From Candidatus Hydrogenedens sp. (GTDB lineage Bacteria > Hydrogenedentota > Hydrogenedentia > Hydrogenedentales > JAEUWI01): a DNA stretch of 64,000 nucleotides. Both the position numbers and the translations under genes were made by a program. Of this stretch, positions 16,963-25,296 are shown one piece after another. Within the stretch, counting starts at the first letter, position 1. Each line of letters opens with the position of its first letter. The notes beneath the pieces were generated by a model. It had not been told where the DNA came from and did no database searches. It worked only from the letters and a program-made list of their open reading frames with translations. The DNA is taken from positions 186,001 through 250,000 of the forward strand of contig WGMK01000015.1 in NCBI GenBank assembly GCA_016125095.1. Reading direction: 5' to 3'.

Positions 16963-18825
16963 ATGCGCCATAGTGCAAGTTTGCTGGCATCGCTGGAGGG
17001 GACGAGTCTTGCCGCGTTCAAGGTAGCGCGCGAGCTCGCCGGCAATAGCCGTTCGGGATTGACCGTACGGTTTCTCTCGAAGAAGCTGGAGCTGACGGAG
17101 GAGGAGATCGAGTACATCCTCGACGTCAACCACCGGCTGCTCTTCATCGATCTCACCAAGGTGAAGATCGTGCCCGAAGGGCAGACGGCGATGAAACGGA
17201 TCATCGAGGGACTCGAGAACCGCGGCGACATCGAGTCGTTGTTCCGCCGCGTGCGTTCCTTCAATCCGCACGAATTCCGGCGCCTCGAGGAACTGGTCGG
17301 CGTCGATGAGCAGTTCACCAAGAAGCAGGTGGCCGAACTGCTGCTCGACCAGTATTACAAGCACCCCGACTCCGTGGTTTCTTATGTCGCAACGCGCGGC
17401 TTTTCCGATACGGCCAAGGAGATCTTCGACCTGCTGTGGCAATCGAAGGAAGGAATCCTGCCCGTATCGCAGTTGCGCGCGGCACTCGGCGCGAGCGACC
17501 ACCAGTTCGAGCAGGGGCTGCTGGAGCTGACCCAGGGCTTCGCCGTCTTCGAACTCTTCCGCTTCGACGCGGAGGAGCGGCTGGTGCGGGTGGCCGCGCT
17601 GCTGCACGAAATCCGCCAATACAACGAAGCGCACAGCGGCAAGAACCGCAATGCCCCGAAGCTGAAGGGCATCAAGCTGAAGGACGTGCGCGGTGAAAGC
17701 GCGGGCGTGCGTCTCTCGGAATCGCTGAGCCAGCTCGCGGCAGCCATAGCCGCGCGCCCCGCGCGCCTGCGCGGCGACGGCGATCTCTTCCGCGAAGACC
17801 ACCGCCGCCTGGGGGAAATTGTGGCGGAAGACGACGAGCCGTCCCTCAGTTATTGTCTCTGGCTGCTTGAAGGCATGGGCTGGGTAAAGCGCAATGCCAG
17901 CCAGCTCGAGGCGGGCGATATCGACGACCTGGTGACGCTCGACCGCGTGGCGCGCCACAAGAAAGTGTACGACTGGCTGACCGGCCAGCGCGACATCATC
18001 GGGCAGCGGCAGCTGCTCTCGGCCATGCTCGACCACATGAAGGCAGACCACTGGTACGCCGTGGCCGAGTTTTCCGAATACGCCGCCGCGACGGGGCTGG
18101 AGGACGACCAGCCGCGGCTGAAGCAGGCGGCCGGCAAGTGGCAATACGTGGCACCGGGCGCGGCAGGCCAGACCAGCGCGAAGCTCGAACGGGCCATCGA
18201 GGAGACCTTCTATTGGCTCGGCCTGATCGAACGCAGCTCGGACGAGGGCGTGCCGGTGTTCCGGCTCTCGCGCCTCGGCCAGGCCATGCTGCTCGAGGAC
18301 GGACTCGACGCCATCGCCGAATCGCTGCTGCCGCGCCGGGCGGAATTCGTCGTGCAGCCGAACTTCGACATCGTCGTGCCGACGCAGGACATGGACCCGC
18401 TGCTGACCGTGCCGCTGGATCAGTTCGCCGTGCGCACCAGCACCGGCAGCGCCACGGTGTACAACCTGAACAAGGACAGCTTCACGCAGGCGGTGCAGGA
18501 AGGCCACGACGCGGCCGCATTCGTCGATTTCCTGGTGCGGCACAACCACACCGATTCGCTCCCGCGCAATGTGGCGATGACGCTCGAGGACTGGATGGGC
18601 GGCATGAAGCGCGTGCGCGTGCGCACCATCCAGGTGATTGAATCGGACGATGCACTGGTGATGGCGGACCTGCTCCACCGGCGGAAGTACCGCAAGTTCA
18701 TCCAGGCCATCGACCCGCGCCAGATGGCGATTTACGACGAGATCGCGCTGGACGAACTGGCCAAGCTGCTGGAGAAAGACGGCTTCATCGTCGAGGCCGA
18801 GACGGAATCAGCCGAGCAGCAATAG
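16963..18825 (+). CDS. Winged-helix protein with XPB-helicase-type domain (no helicase motor)
   Basis: 620 aa, cytoplasmic, no signal peptide. The N-terminal part (1-260) is helical and looks like repeated winged-helix units (VRFLSKKLELTEEEIEYILD; ILPVSQLRAALGASDHQFEQGLLEL). The C-terminal third holds AEFVVQPNFDIVVP, VYNLNKDSFTQAVQEG, SLPRNVAMTLEDWM and VMADLLHRRKYRKFI. This order matches the domain found at the N-terminus of XPB/Ssl2-like helicases and in actinobacterial 'helicase C-terminal domain' proteins. No Walker motifs are present and no XPB helicase is next to it. A DNA-repair or transcription-linked role is inference only. Its 3' end overlaps the convergent PIG-L gene by 18 bases. 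Confidence 0.7.
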   Translation: MRHSASLLASLEGTSLAAFKVARELAGNSRSGLTVRFLSKKLELTEEEIEYILDVNHRLLFIDLTKVKIVPEGQTAMKRIIEGLENRGDIESLFRRVRSFNPHEFRRLEELVGVDEQFTKKQVAELLLDQYYKHPDSVVSYVATRGFSDTAKEIFDLLWQSKEGILPVSQLRAALGASDHQFEQGLLELTQGFAVFELFRFDAEERLVRVAALLHEIRQYNEAHSGKNRNAPKLKGIKLKDVRGESAGVRLSESLSQLAAAIAARPARLRGDGDLFREDHRRLGEIVAEDDEPSLSYCLWLLEGMGWVKRNASQLEAGDIDDLVTLDRVARHKKVYDWLTGQRDIIGQRQLLSAMLDHMKADHWYAVAEFSEYAAATGLEDDQPRLKQAAGKWQYVAPGAAGQTSAKLERAIEETFYWLGLIERSSDEGVPVFRLSRLGQAMLLEDGLDAIAESLLPRRAEFVVQPNFDIVVPTQDMDPLLTVPLDQFAVRTSTGSATVYNLNKDSFTQAVQEGHDAAAFVDFLVRHNHTDSLPRNVAMTLEDWMGGMKRVRVRTIQVIESDDALVMADLLHRRKYRKFIQAIDPRQMAIYDEIALDELAKLLEKDGFIVEAETESAEQQ

Positions 18826-19461
18826 CTTCGGCGCGTGGAAGGCCTCGGCGTAGCCGGTGGGGCTGGCGCACTCGATGCCCCGCAGCCGCATGAGCCCCCG
18901 AAACGTTTCCTCGTCGAACCACTGCTTGCTGCGCTGCGTGCCGAAGTATTCCATCAGCACCGCAATTTTCCGCGCCAGCACGTCCGGCTCCAGCGGCACG
19001 AAGGTGTTCGGATGCCCGAGGTCGGCATCGTACTTGGGAATCTCGTACTCCAGCACGAAGTGAGCGCGCCAGGTGTTGCGCGTCAGTTCGCTCACGAGCC
19101 GGTGGTCCTGGTGCAGGTCGTTGCGGTGGTGCGTGAAGATCACATCGGGCTCGGTCGTCTTCTTCAGCGACTCGAAGAACTCTTTCACCTCGAGTCCCTG
19201 GTACGGGAAGAAGCCGTCGCGAAAGTGGCCGGTCTGGAATTCATAGTCGGCATCGCCCAGCATCGCCGCCGCCGCGCGCTCCGCTTCTTCCTGGCGTTCC
19301 TTGCTGCCGCTCAGCACGACCCACACGATGCGCGCGTCGGGATACCGTTTCCGCAGCGTGAGCATGGCCCCGCCGCAGCCGATCTCGATATCGTCGCTGT
19401 GCGCGCCGATGCAGAGTATATTGAGCGGGCCTTCTTTTTCGGCGAGCCGGATGGGCAGCAT
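18808..19461 (-). CDS. PIG-L/LmbE-family deacetylase
   Basis: 217 aa. The zinc-site motif AHSDDIEIGCGG (H21, D23, D24) corresponds to the family's HPDDE-type motif, and HHRNDLHQDHR supplies the other His ligands. These enzymes remove N-acetyl groups from GlcNAc-type sugars. It is the last gene of a four-gene operon with an AGE epimerase, a methyltransferase and a glucose-1-phosphate cytidylyltransferase, so its substrate is probably an N-acetylated surface or antibiotic-type sugar. The AAGGGGG ribosome site supports this start. Confidence 0.9.
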   Translation of the reverse strand: MLPIRLAEKEGPLNILCIGAHSDDIEIGCGGAMLTLRKRYPDARIVWVVLSGSKERQEEAERAAAAMLGDADYEFQTGHFRDGFFPYQGLEVKEFFESLKKTTEPDVIFTHHRNDLHQDHRLVSELTRNTWRAHFVLEYEIPKYDADLGHPNTFVPLEPDVLARKIAVLMEYFGTQRSKQWFDEETFRGLMRLRGIECASPTGYAEAFHAPKLLLLG

Positions 19462-19474
19462 GGCGTAATCCCCC

Positions 19475-20293
19475 TTAGATACCCGCGCCCGGATCGGCCG
19501 ATTCCCACACCTGCCACGGGCGGTCGCCCGCCGCGAATCGCTGGTCGAGATCCTGCTTTTCCTTGAAGGTATCGCAGCACTGCCAGAAACCGCGGTAGGT
19601 ATGCCCGTAGAGCAGCCGCTTATCGATCAGGCGCTGGAAGGGCTCGCGCACGAGTTCCTCGCCTTCCTTCATGTAGTCGAAGATTTCCCGCTTGAGGATG
19701 AAATAGCCGCCGTTGATCCACAGGTCGGCTTCTTCGTAGGTCTCCACGCGGTTCACGTTGCCGTCGGCATCGACCCGCGCGACATGGCCGCTGGCGGGGG
19801 GACGCACGCACACGCAGGCGGCCAGCTTACCGCTCTCCTCGAAGGAACGCTGGTATTCCGGATGCGGCAGATCGCTCAGGCCGTCGGCGTAGTTCGCGAG
19901 GAACATCGGCTCGTCCTGCAGGAGATGCCGCACGCGCCACAGCCGCGTGCCGACGTTCGAGTTCAAACCGGTATCGACGAAGTGAATCCGCCAGTCGGCG
20001 ATGTCGCGGTTCTTCAGTTCCAGCCCGTGGCCGCCGTCGGTCATCACGAAGTCGTTGCTCATGTACTCGTTGTACTCGAGGAAGTACTTCTTGATGGTGT
20101 CCGCGCCGTAGCCCAGGCAGAGCACGAAATCGGTGTGGCCGTAGTGGGCGTAGTACTTCATCACGTGCCACAGCAGCGGATGCCGCCCGCCGACTGTGAC
20201 CATCGGCTTGGGCGTGGAATCTTCGCTGCCGCCGCCCGGACCCAGCGGCCGGATACGCATGCCCATGCCGCCGCAGAATAAGACCACCTTCAT
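19475..20293 (-). CDS. Glucose-1-phosphate cytidylyltransferase-like nucleotidyltransferase
   Basis: 272 aa. The pyrophosphorylase opening LFCGGMGMRIRPLG is followed after a short insert by TPKPMVTVGG, PLLWHVMKYYAHYGHTDFVL and GYGADTIKKYF. The pattern is that of RfbF, which makes CDP-glucose from CTP and glucose 1-phosphate; NYADGLSDL gives the metal-binding Asp and WINGGYFIL is a conserved later block. No CDP-glucose dehydratase lies nearby, so the product's next step is elsewhere or unusual. GGAGG stands eight bases before the ATG. The call to the family is firm, the exact nucleotide and sugar less so. Confidence 0.85.
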   Translation of the reverse strand: MKVVLFCGGMGMRIRPLGPGGGSEDSTPKPMVTVGGRHPLLWHVMKYYAHYGHTDFVLCLGYGADTIKKYFLEYNEYMSNDFVMTDGGHGLELKNRDIADWRIHFVDTGLNSNVGTRLWRVRHLLQDEPMFLANYADGLSDLPHPEYQRSFEESGKLAACVCVRPPASGHVARVDADGNVNRVETYEEADLWINGGYFILKREIFDYMKEGEELVREPFQRLIDKRLLYGHTYRGFWQCCDTFKEKQDLDQRFAAGDRPWQVWESADPGAGI

Positions 20294-20305
20294 CGCACGT
20301 CCTCC

Positions 20306-21544
20306 CTAGTCCGCGTCGATCTCTTCGACTTCCGGAATCGGCACGACCAGTTTGCCGCCCCATTTTCCGATGTAGCCCATCTGCTTGGCGATTTCCTCGC
20401 GCAGGTTCCAGGGCAGAATCAGCAGCCGGTCCGGCTGGGTCTCGTCCACATGTTCCACCGGATAAATCGGAATCTCGGTGCCCGGCGTAAAGCGGCCGTG
20501 CTTGAAGGGGTTGCGGTCTACGGCGTACTCGATGAGGTCCGTGCGGATGCCGCAATAATTCAAGAGCGTGTTGCCCTTGCCCGGTGCGCCATAGGCTGCC
20601 ACGCGCTTGCCTTCTTCGCGCATGCGGATGAGATACTTGAGCAGGTTGTGCTTGGTGCGGATGACCTGCTCGCTGAAGGCGGTGTAGGCTTCGAGCCCGC
20701 CGAGCCCTGCCTTCGCCTCGTCGGCCAGCACCTTGTCCATCGCGGGGGTCTGTGTGCGGCCCGACGCCGTCTGCCCGGCGAAGATACGGAGCGAGCCGCC
20801 GTGCGTGGGCAGTTCTTCCACGTCGTACACCGTCATGCCGTGATGCGCGAAGATGCGCCGGACCACGTCGAGCGACAGGTAGCTGAAATGCTCGTGGTAG
20901 ATCGTGTCGAACTGGTTGCCTTCCATGAGGCGAAGCAGGTGCGGGAACTCCATCGTCACGTTGCCGTCGTCGGCCAGCAGGGTCGCGATGCCCTTCACGA
21001 AATCATTGATGTCCGGCACGTGCGCGAGCACGTTGTTGCCGAGAATCAGGTCGGCCGGGCCTTCCGTCGCGCGTACCTCGGCGGCCGTCTGCTCGCCGAA
21101 GAAACGCACCAGCGTCCGCACGCCCTTTTCCTTCGCCTTCTCCGCCACGTTCTCCGCGGGATCGATGCCCAGTGCCGGAACGCCGCGCTCGACGAAGTAC
21201 TGCAGGAGGTAGCCGTCGTTGCTGGCGAGTTCCACCACGCTGCTCTTCTCGCCCAGGCCGAAGCGCTCGATGGCCATCTCGACGTAGCGCTTGGCGTGCG
21301 CCAGCCACGATTCGGAGTAGGAACTGAAGTAGGCGTAGTGGCTGAAGATGTCCGACGGCGCGACGTATTCCTGCAATTGCACCAGGAAGCACTCGCGGCA
21401 GACCCACACCTTGAGCGGGAAAAACGGCTCCATCTGGTTCCGTTCGTCCGCGGGAATGAAGCTCTCGCACAGGGGCGACTTGCCGAGGTCGACAAAGATG
21501 TCCTGCAGGGGGACCTTGCAGAAGCTACAGCAGGGGGCGCTCAT
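20306..21544 (-). CDS. Sugar C-methyltransferase (SAM-dependent, zinc-finger type)
   Basis: 412 aa in the three-part layout of NDP-hexose C-methyltransferases. An N-terminal zinc-binding part has CCSFC and CRECF Cys pairs. The middle SAM-binding domain has VVELASNDGYLLQYF and GNNVLAHVPD, with the catalytic-type EHFSYLSL. The C-terminal domain begins near GKRVAAYGAPGKGNTLLNYC. Such enzymes methylate the 3-carbon of keto-sugars bound to nucleotides. The start is set by its four-base overlap with the epimerase stop (ATGA). The in-frame extension to 21685 shadows the epimerase and is not used. Confidence 0.88.
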   Translation of the reverse strand: MSAPCCSFCKVPLQDIFVDLGKSPLCESFIPADERNQMEPFFPLKVWVCRECFLVQLQEYVAPSDIFSHYAYFSSYSESWLAHAKRYVEMAIERFGLGEKSSVVELASNDGYLLQYFVERGVPALGIDPAENVAEKAKEKGVRTLVRFFGEQTAAEVRATEGPADLILGNNVLAHVPDINDFVKGIATLLADDGNVTMEFPHLLRLMEGNQFDTIYHEHFSYLSLDVVRRIFAHHGMTVYDVEELPTHGGSLRIFAGQTASGRTQTPAMDKVLADEAKAGLGGLEAYTAFSEQVIRTKHNLLKYLIRMREEGKRVAAYGAPGKGNTLLNYCGIRTDLIEYAVDRNPFKHGRFTPGTEIPIYPVEHVDETQPDRLLILPWNLREEIAKQMGYIGKWGGKLVVPIPEVEEIDAD

Positions 21545-22815
21545 CCGTTTTCTCCCTTCGCGATAAGCTGCGACAGGCGGCGCTCGCACTGAATCATCGC
21601 GCGCACCGTATGATAATTGATCTTCCAGGCGTGGCCGAGGTAATCCCACAGCCGGCGGTTGTTCTCGTCGAACAGCGGGTACCACTCGCCGACCTTGTGA
21701 TTGATCACGTGGTCCATCACGAAGTCGTGCACCTTTTCGTAGGCGTCAAAGTAGCGCTCGCCGCCGAGAATCAGGTGGGCATCGAGCATGCCGACCATCG
21801 TCTCGGCCTGCTGCCAGAATTCCTTGTTGCGCTCGCGCGCCGGACCCGCCGCCGGGCCTTCGCAATACACCCCGCCGCGCTCCCAGTCGATGCCGTAGTC
21901 GCAGCAGTGGTCGTAGAGTTTCTGCATCTTGGGGGCGTAGTCGGCCAGGTCGAGCCCGAGGATATCGACGCTGTGCTTGAGCAGCCAGGCGAACTCGACG
22001 TTGTGACCGAAGCTGGTGTTGTCCAGCGGGCGGCCCTCGTCCTCCTCCACGTCGCGGTCGGAACCCCAGACATCCTTAAAGATAATCGCGCGCACGGGCG
22101 TCCAGTCCATCGCGAACTGCGCCAAGCCCGTGCCATGCACCGGCTCGATGATCTTGTCGAACAGCAGGTCGATGACGTAGCACGCGTCTTCCTTGTAGCG
22201 CGCCTCGCCCGTGGCCTCGTACAGGTTCGTGAAGGCCTCCATCAGGTGCATGTGCACGTCGAAGGACTTGCGGTCGCCGCCATAGACCCCGGGGCGCTTC
22301 GGCTTCCAGTCCTCCTCCATGAACTCCAGAAAGCCGCCGTGCTCATTGTCCGCCGCGAGCGCCGTGAGCGAACGGTGCGTCTCCTGCGCCATTTCGATGG
22401 CCCGCGGATCGCCCGATGCCATGCCATACTCGCTTAGGCCGTAGATGGCGAAGGACTGCCCGTAGGTCAGCTTCGAGCGGTTGATGGGTGTGCCGTCCTG
22501 CGCGCAGACCCAATGCCAGCCCGTGTGCTCGTCGTCCCAGAAATGCGTGCAGAGGAAATCGAAGCCCTGCCGCGCGATATCGAGAAACCTGCCATCGCCC
22601 AGGTTCGCCCGGTGCGACGCGCTCGACGTGTACAGCATGCGCGTCTGGCACACCAGCGTCTTGTCCGTCTCCCCCGTCGGGCGCCCGTTCGCGTCGTAAT
22701 ACGTGAGATACCCCCCGTACTCCGCGTCCACCCCGTGCGTAAGCCAATAGGGAATCAACTCGTTGAGCAGATGGTCCTGCACCTGCTGAATGGCCTTCTT
22801 GTAGCGGTCCTGCAT
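21541..22815 (-). CDS. AGE-family epimerase (N-acylglucosamine 2-epimerase / cellobiose 2-epimerase)
   Basis: 424 aa with the alpha/alpha-barrel pattern of the AGE family: YWLTHGVDAEYGGYLTYYD at the start, then TRMLYTSS, YGQSFAIYGLSEY, HLMEAFTNLYE, FGHNVEFAWLL and the C-terminal WKINYHTVRA. The conserved His residues of the last three blocks are those used for epimerisation at sugar carbon 2. Cellobiose 2-epimerase and GlcNAc 2-epimerase cannot be separated by eye. It is the first gene of the minus-strand sugar operon. The frame runs open to 23355, but that part shadows the divergent LRR gene. Confidence 0.88.
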   Translation of the reverse strand: MQDRYKKAIQQVQDHLLNELIPYWLTHGVDAEYGGYLTYYDANGRPTGETDKTLVCQTRMLYTSSASHRANLGDGRFLDIARQGFDFLCTHFWDDEHTGWHWVCAQDGTPINRSKLTYGQSFAIYGLSEYGMASGDPRAIEMAQETHRSLTALAADNEHGGFLEFMEEDWKPKRPGVYGGDRKSFDVHMHLMEAFTNLYEATGEARYKEDACYVIDLLFDKIIEPVHGTGLAQFAMDWTPVRAIIFKDVWGSDRDVEEDEGRPLDNTSFGHNVEFAWLLKHSVDILGLDLADYAPKMQKLYDHCCDYGIDWERGGVYCEGPAAGPARERNKEFWQQAETMVGMLDAHLILGGERYFDAYEKVHDFVMDHVINHKVGEWYPLFDENNRRLWDYLGHAWKINYHTVRAMIQCERRLSQLIAKGENG

Positions 22816-22941
22816 ACGTTTGTCGTGCTCCTCTGAACCGCGCAGAGTGTAGGCAATCGGGACGGGGGGATACAAAGCGCCGCGCGGCGGGCGGCTTTGC
22901 GGCCTGTTCCGGAGGCGTGGTAGGCTCGGGGCATCGCGGGG

Positions 22942-24306
22942 GTGAGCCGCGACCGGGGGACCAGGCCCTTGAACGGTCGTTTGCCCAGATTCGGCTGGCG
23001 CTGCGCAGTTGTCGCAGTATGCTGCGCCATACCGCTCTTCTTCGCCGCGGACATCGGCGCGGAGACGGTGACCATTCCCGATGCCGGCCTCGAGGCGGCC
23101 ATCCGCGAGACGCTGAGCATCCCGATAGCCCCGCTCACCACGGACGATCTCGCCACCCTGACCGACCTCAATGCGCGGGTGCGGGGGATTACCGACCTGA
23201 CCGGGCTCGACAAGTGCGTGAACCTGAAGACGCTCAACCTCTTCGGCAACGAAATCGTCAGCCTGGAGCCAGTGGCCTCGCTGTTTTTTCTGGAAAAGCT
23301 GTTCGCGGGCAACAACCAGATAGCCGACATCACCCCGCTGACGTTTCTCTTTCAACTCGATACCATCTTTCTCTCCAACAATAGCCTCGTGGATATCGCG
23401 CCGCTCTCGCAGCTCGACGGCCTGGTCACGCTGCGGCTGCAGGGCAACGCCATCGCGAATGTGCTGCCCCTGGCGAAGCTGAATAACGTGTCCACACTCT
23501 GGCTGTACGACAACGAGGCCTGCGACCTGGCGGCCCTCGCCTCGATGGACGGCCTGAAAGACGGCGCGGAAGTGCTGCTCTATGGCAATCCCCTCAGCGC
23601 CTTTTCCTGCGACACTATCGTGCCGATTCTCGCGGCCCGCGGGGCCGACGCGCAGACCGGATCCGATTGCGATGGCGGGGGGCTGGCGGAGTGCCCCGTC
23701 GAGTTCGAGGGCGAAGGCGAGGGCAATCCTTGCGGCGGCAAGGGCGGCTGCTCGGTGGTCTCGCTGGTCATCACGGTCCTCGACTTATCCAGTTTCGATC
23801 CGGTGCCGGGCGCCTTCTTGACCCTGTCGGGCCAGGCTTTTGGCGGCTTTACGAATGCGAACGGCGTCAAAAGCTTCACGGTTACCGGCAACACGACCTT
23901 CTCGCTCCGGATCGAGAAGCCGGGCTACGTGACCCAGACGACGCTGGTAGATACCAATTCCGGACAGTCGATCGAGCCGGTCGAAATCCTGCTGGAATTT
24001 ATCCAGCCCAACCTGCCCCCCCACTCCTCGGACTCCAACGACGACGGCGAGTTCAGTCTTACGGAGGTGCTCCGTGTCGTGCAGCTTTTCAACGCGCGGC
24101 AGTTTCACTGCGCAACCGGCGCGACGGAAGACGGGTTCGCGCCCGGCCCCGGACTGCTGGACTGCGATCCGCATTCATCCGACTACAATCCGCAGAACTT
24201 CCGCATCTCCCTGTCCGAGCTGTTGCGGCTGGTGCAGCTGTTCTCGTTCCGCTTCTACGAGCCCTGCCCCGGCGAGACCGAAGACGGCTTCTGCCCGGCC
24301 CTTTAG
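22942..24306 (+). CDS. Secreted leucine-rich-repeat protein with twin EF-hand-like C-terminal module
   Basis: 454 aa from a GTG start. A signal peptide (about residues 1-40) is followed by internalin-type leucine-rich repeats (about 75-210, for example LKTLNLFGNEIVSLEPVASL). A Glu-Gly linker (FEGEGEGN) leads to a carboxypeptidase-regulatory-like beta domain (about 265-345, PGAFLTLSGQAFGGFTNANG). The C-terminus is a twin module. Repeat 1 has the EF-hand-like loop DSNDDGEFSLTE at 364-375; repeat 2 has DYNPQNFRISLSE at 414-426. Each continues as LLRxVQLF and ends in EDGFxPG/EDGFCP. Probably extracellular, binding protein or glycan through the repeats. It stands alone between divergent and unrelated genes. 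Confidence 0.85.
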   Translation: MSRDRGTRPLNGRLPRFGWRCAVVAVCCAIPLFFAADIGAETVTIPDAGLEAAIRETLSIPIAPLTTDDLATLTDLNARVRGITDLTGLDKCVNLKTLNLFGNEIVSLEPVASLFFLEKLFAGNNQIADITPLTFLFQLDTIFLSNNSLVDIAPLSQLDGLVTLRLQGNAIANVLPLAKLNNVSTLWLYDNEACDLAALASMDGLKDGAEVLLYGNPLSAFSCDTIVPILAARGADAQTGSDCDGGGLAECPVEFEGEGEGNPCGGKGGCSVVSLVITVLDLSSFDPVPGAFLTLSGQAFGGFTNANGVKSFTVTGNTTFSLRIEKPGYVTQTTLVDTNSGQSIEPVEILLEFIQPNLPPHSSDSNDDGEFSLTEVLRVVQLFNARQFHCATGATEDGFAPGPGLLDCDPHSSDYNPQNFRISLSELLRLVQLFSFRFYEPCPGETEDGFCPAL

Positions 24307-24330
24307 CGTTCGCATCGGCCCGGCGGGCGG

Positions 24331-24339
24331 TGCTATCAT
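24331..24339 (+). promoter_or_regulatory. Extended -10 promoter candidate
   Basis: TGCTATCAT (TG-N-TATCAT) about 110 bases before the first dynamin-like gene. No good -35 is seen, as is normal for extended -10 promoters. It would serve the GTPase pair. Confidence 0.35.
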
Positions 24340-24450
24340 CGCGGTTCTCCGCCGCTGGCGGTAGCGAAACAGCCGGTTTGCCGCGCGCGGCGCGCTCAGC
24401 GCCCGAGGCCAGCGCGCGGCTCCAAGCCGACGATGCGAGGAGTCTTCCCC

Positions 24451-25296
24451 ATGGCCGCAGAGCCTATCCCCGGGCGGGACACGGCAACCCTGCCGTTCGC
24501 CTTTTTCATCGGCGATTTCAACGCCGGAAAATCCACGCTTATCAACGCGCTGCTGCGCGACGAGGTGCTGAAGACCGAGCGTCGCGAAAGCCATGCCCTG
24601 CCCACCTTCGTGTGCCGGGGCGAAAGCCACGCGCCGCAATTCTCGGCGCTTCCCCGCGACTATAAAACCGCGCACCGCAAGTCGCTCAGCCAGTTTCAAG
24701 GCCTGCGCAACGACGAGACGAACACGGACGGTTACCTGGCGCTGCATGCGCTGACGCCCGCCAATCCCTTCAGCCGCATGGTGCTGGTCGACACGGCCGG
24801 CATGAGCAGCGACAGCGCCTCGCCCCCGCCGGAATTCTCGGACACCCGCCACGCCATGATGGTGGTGGTTACCGATATCGAATACTGGTCGTCGAAGCAC
24901 AACCTCGACCTGATCGCCGAGTACCACGAGGCCTTCGGCGGCGCGCTGATGGTGGTAGCCAACAAGGCCGATCACCTGAACGCCAACGAGATCAAGCAGG
25001 TGGCGGGCAAGGCGGCGACGCGCATGGAGGAGTACGGCATCGCGCCGGCACCCCGGTTCTTCGCGCTCTCGGCCCGGCTCGAGTCGCTGCGCTATGCGGG
25101 CGACGACGAGTACCGCCGCCGCACCAAGCCCGCCGTGCGCGCCTGGTGCGATGCCGCCTTCGACGCTTTCCGGCTCGCCCTGTACGAGTTCGAGGCCGCC
25201 GCGCTCACCGGCCCTTCGTCGCCCGAACTCGATGTTTTCAAGCACCGGCTGGCCCAGACCGTCGTGCCCGCCGCGGAGCCTTCGCATGAAGTTTAA
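24451..25296 (+). CDS. Dynamin-like GTPase, short partner
   Basis: 281 aa. The GTPase motifs are G1 GDFNAGKST (residues 21-29), G3 DTAG and G4 NKAD, with a likely switch Thr in the region ESHALPTFV. G1 with the N-A-GKST form and the neighbour place it in the dynamin-like group. There is no membrane-binding region, only a short helical tail. GAGGAG before the ATG at 24451 decides the start over an in-frame ATG at 24433. Its end overlaps the second GTPase by 11 bases. Bacterial dynamin-like proteins often come as such pairs and act together on membranes; this one would be the partner lacking the paddle. Confidence 0.82.
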   Translation: MAAEPIPGRDTATLPFAFFIGDFNAGKSTLINALLRDEVLKTERRESHALPTFVCRGESHAPQFSALPRDYKTAHRKSLSQFQGLRNDETNTDGYLALHALTPANPFSRMVLVDTAGMSSDSASPPPEFSDTRHAMMVVVTDIEYWSSKHNLDLIAEYHEAFGGALMVVANKADHLNANEIKQVAGKAATRMEEYGIAPAPRFFALSARLESLRYAGDDEYRRRTKPAVRAWCDAAFDAFRLALYEFEAAALTGPSSPELDVFKHRLAQTVVPAAEPSHEV

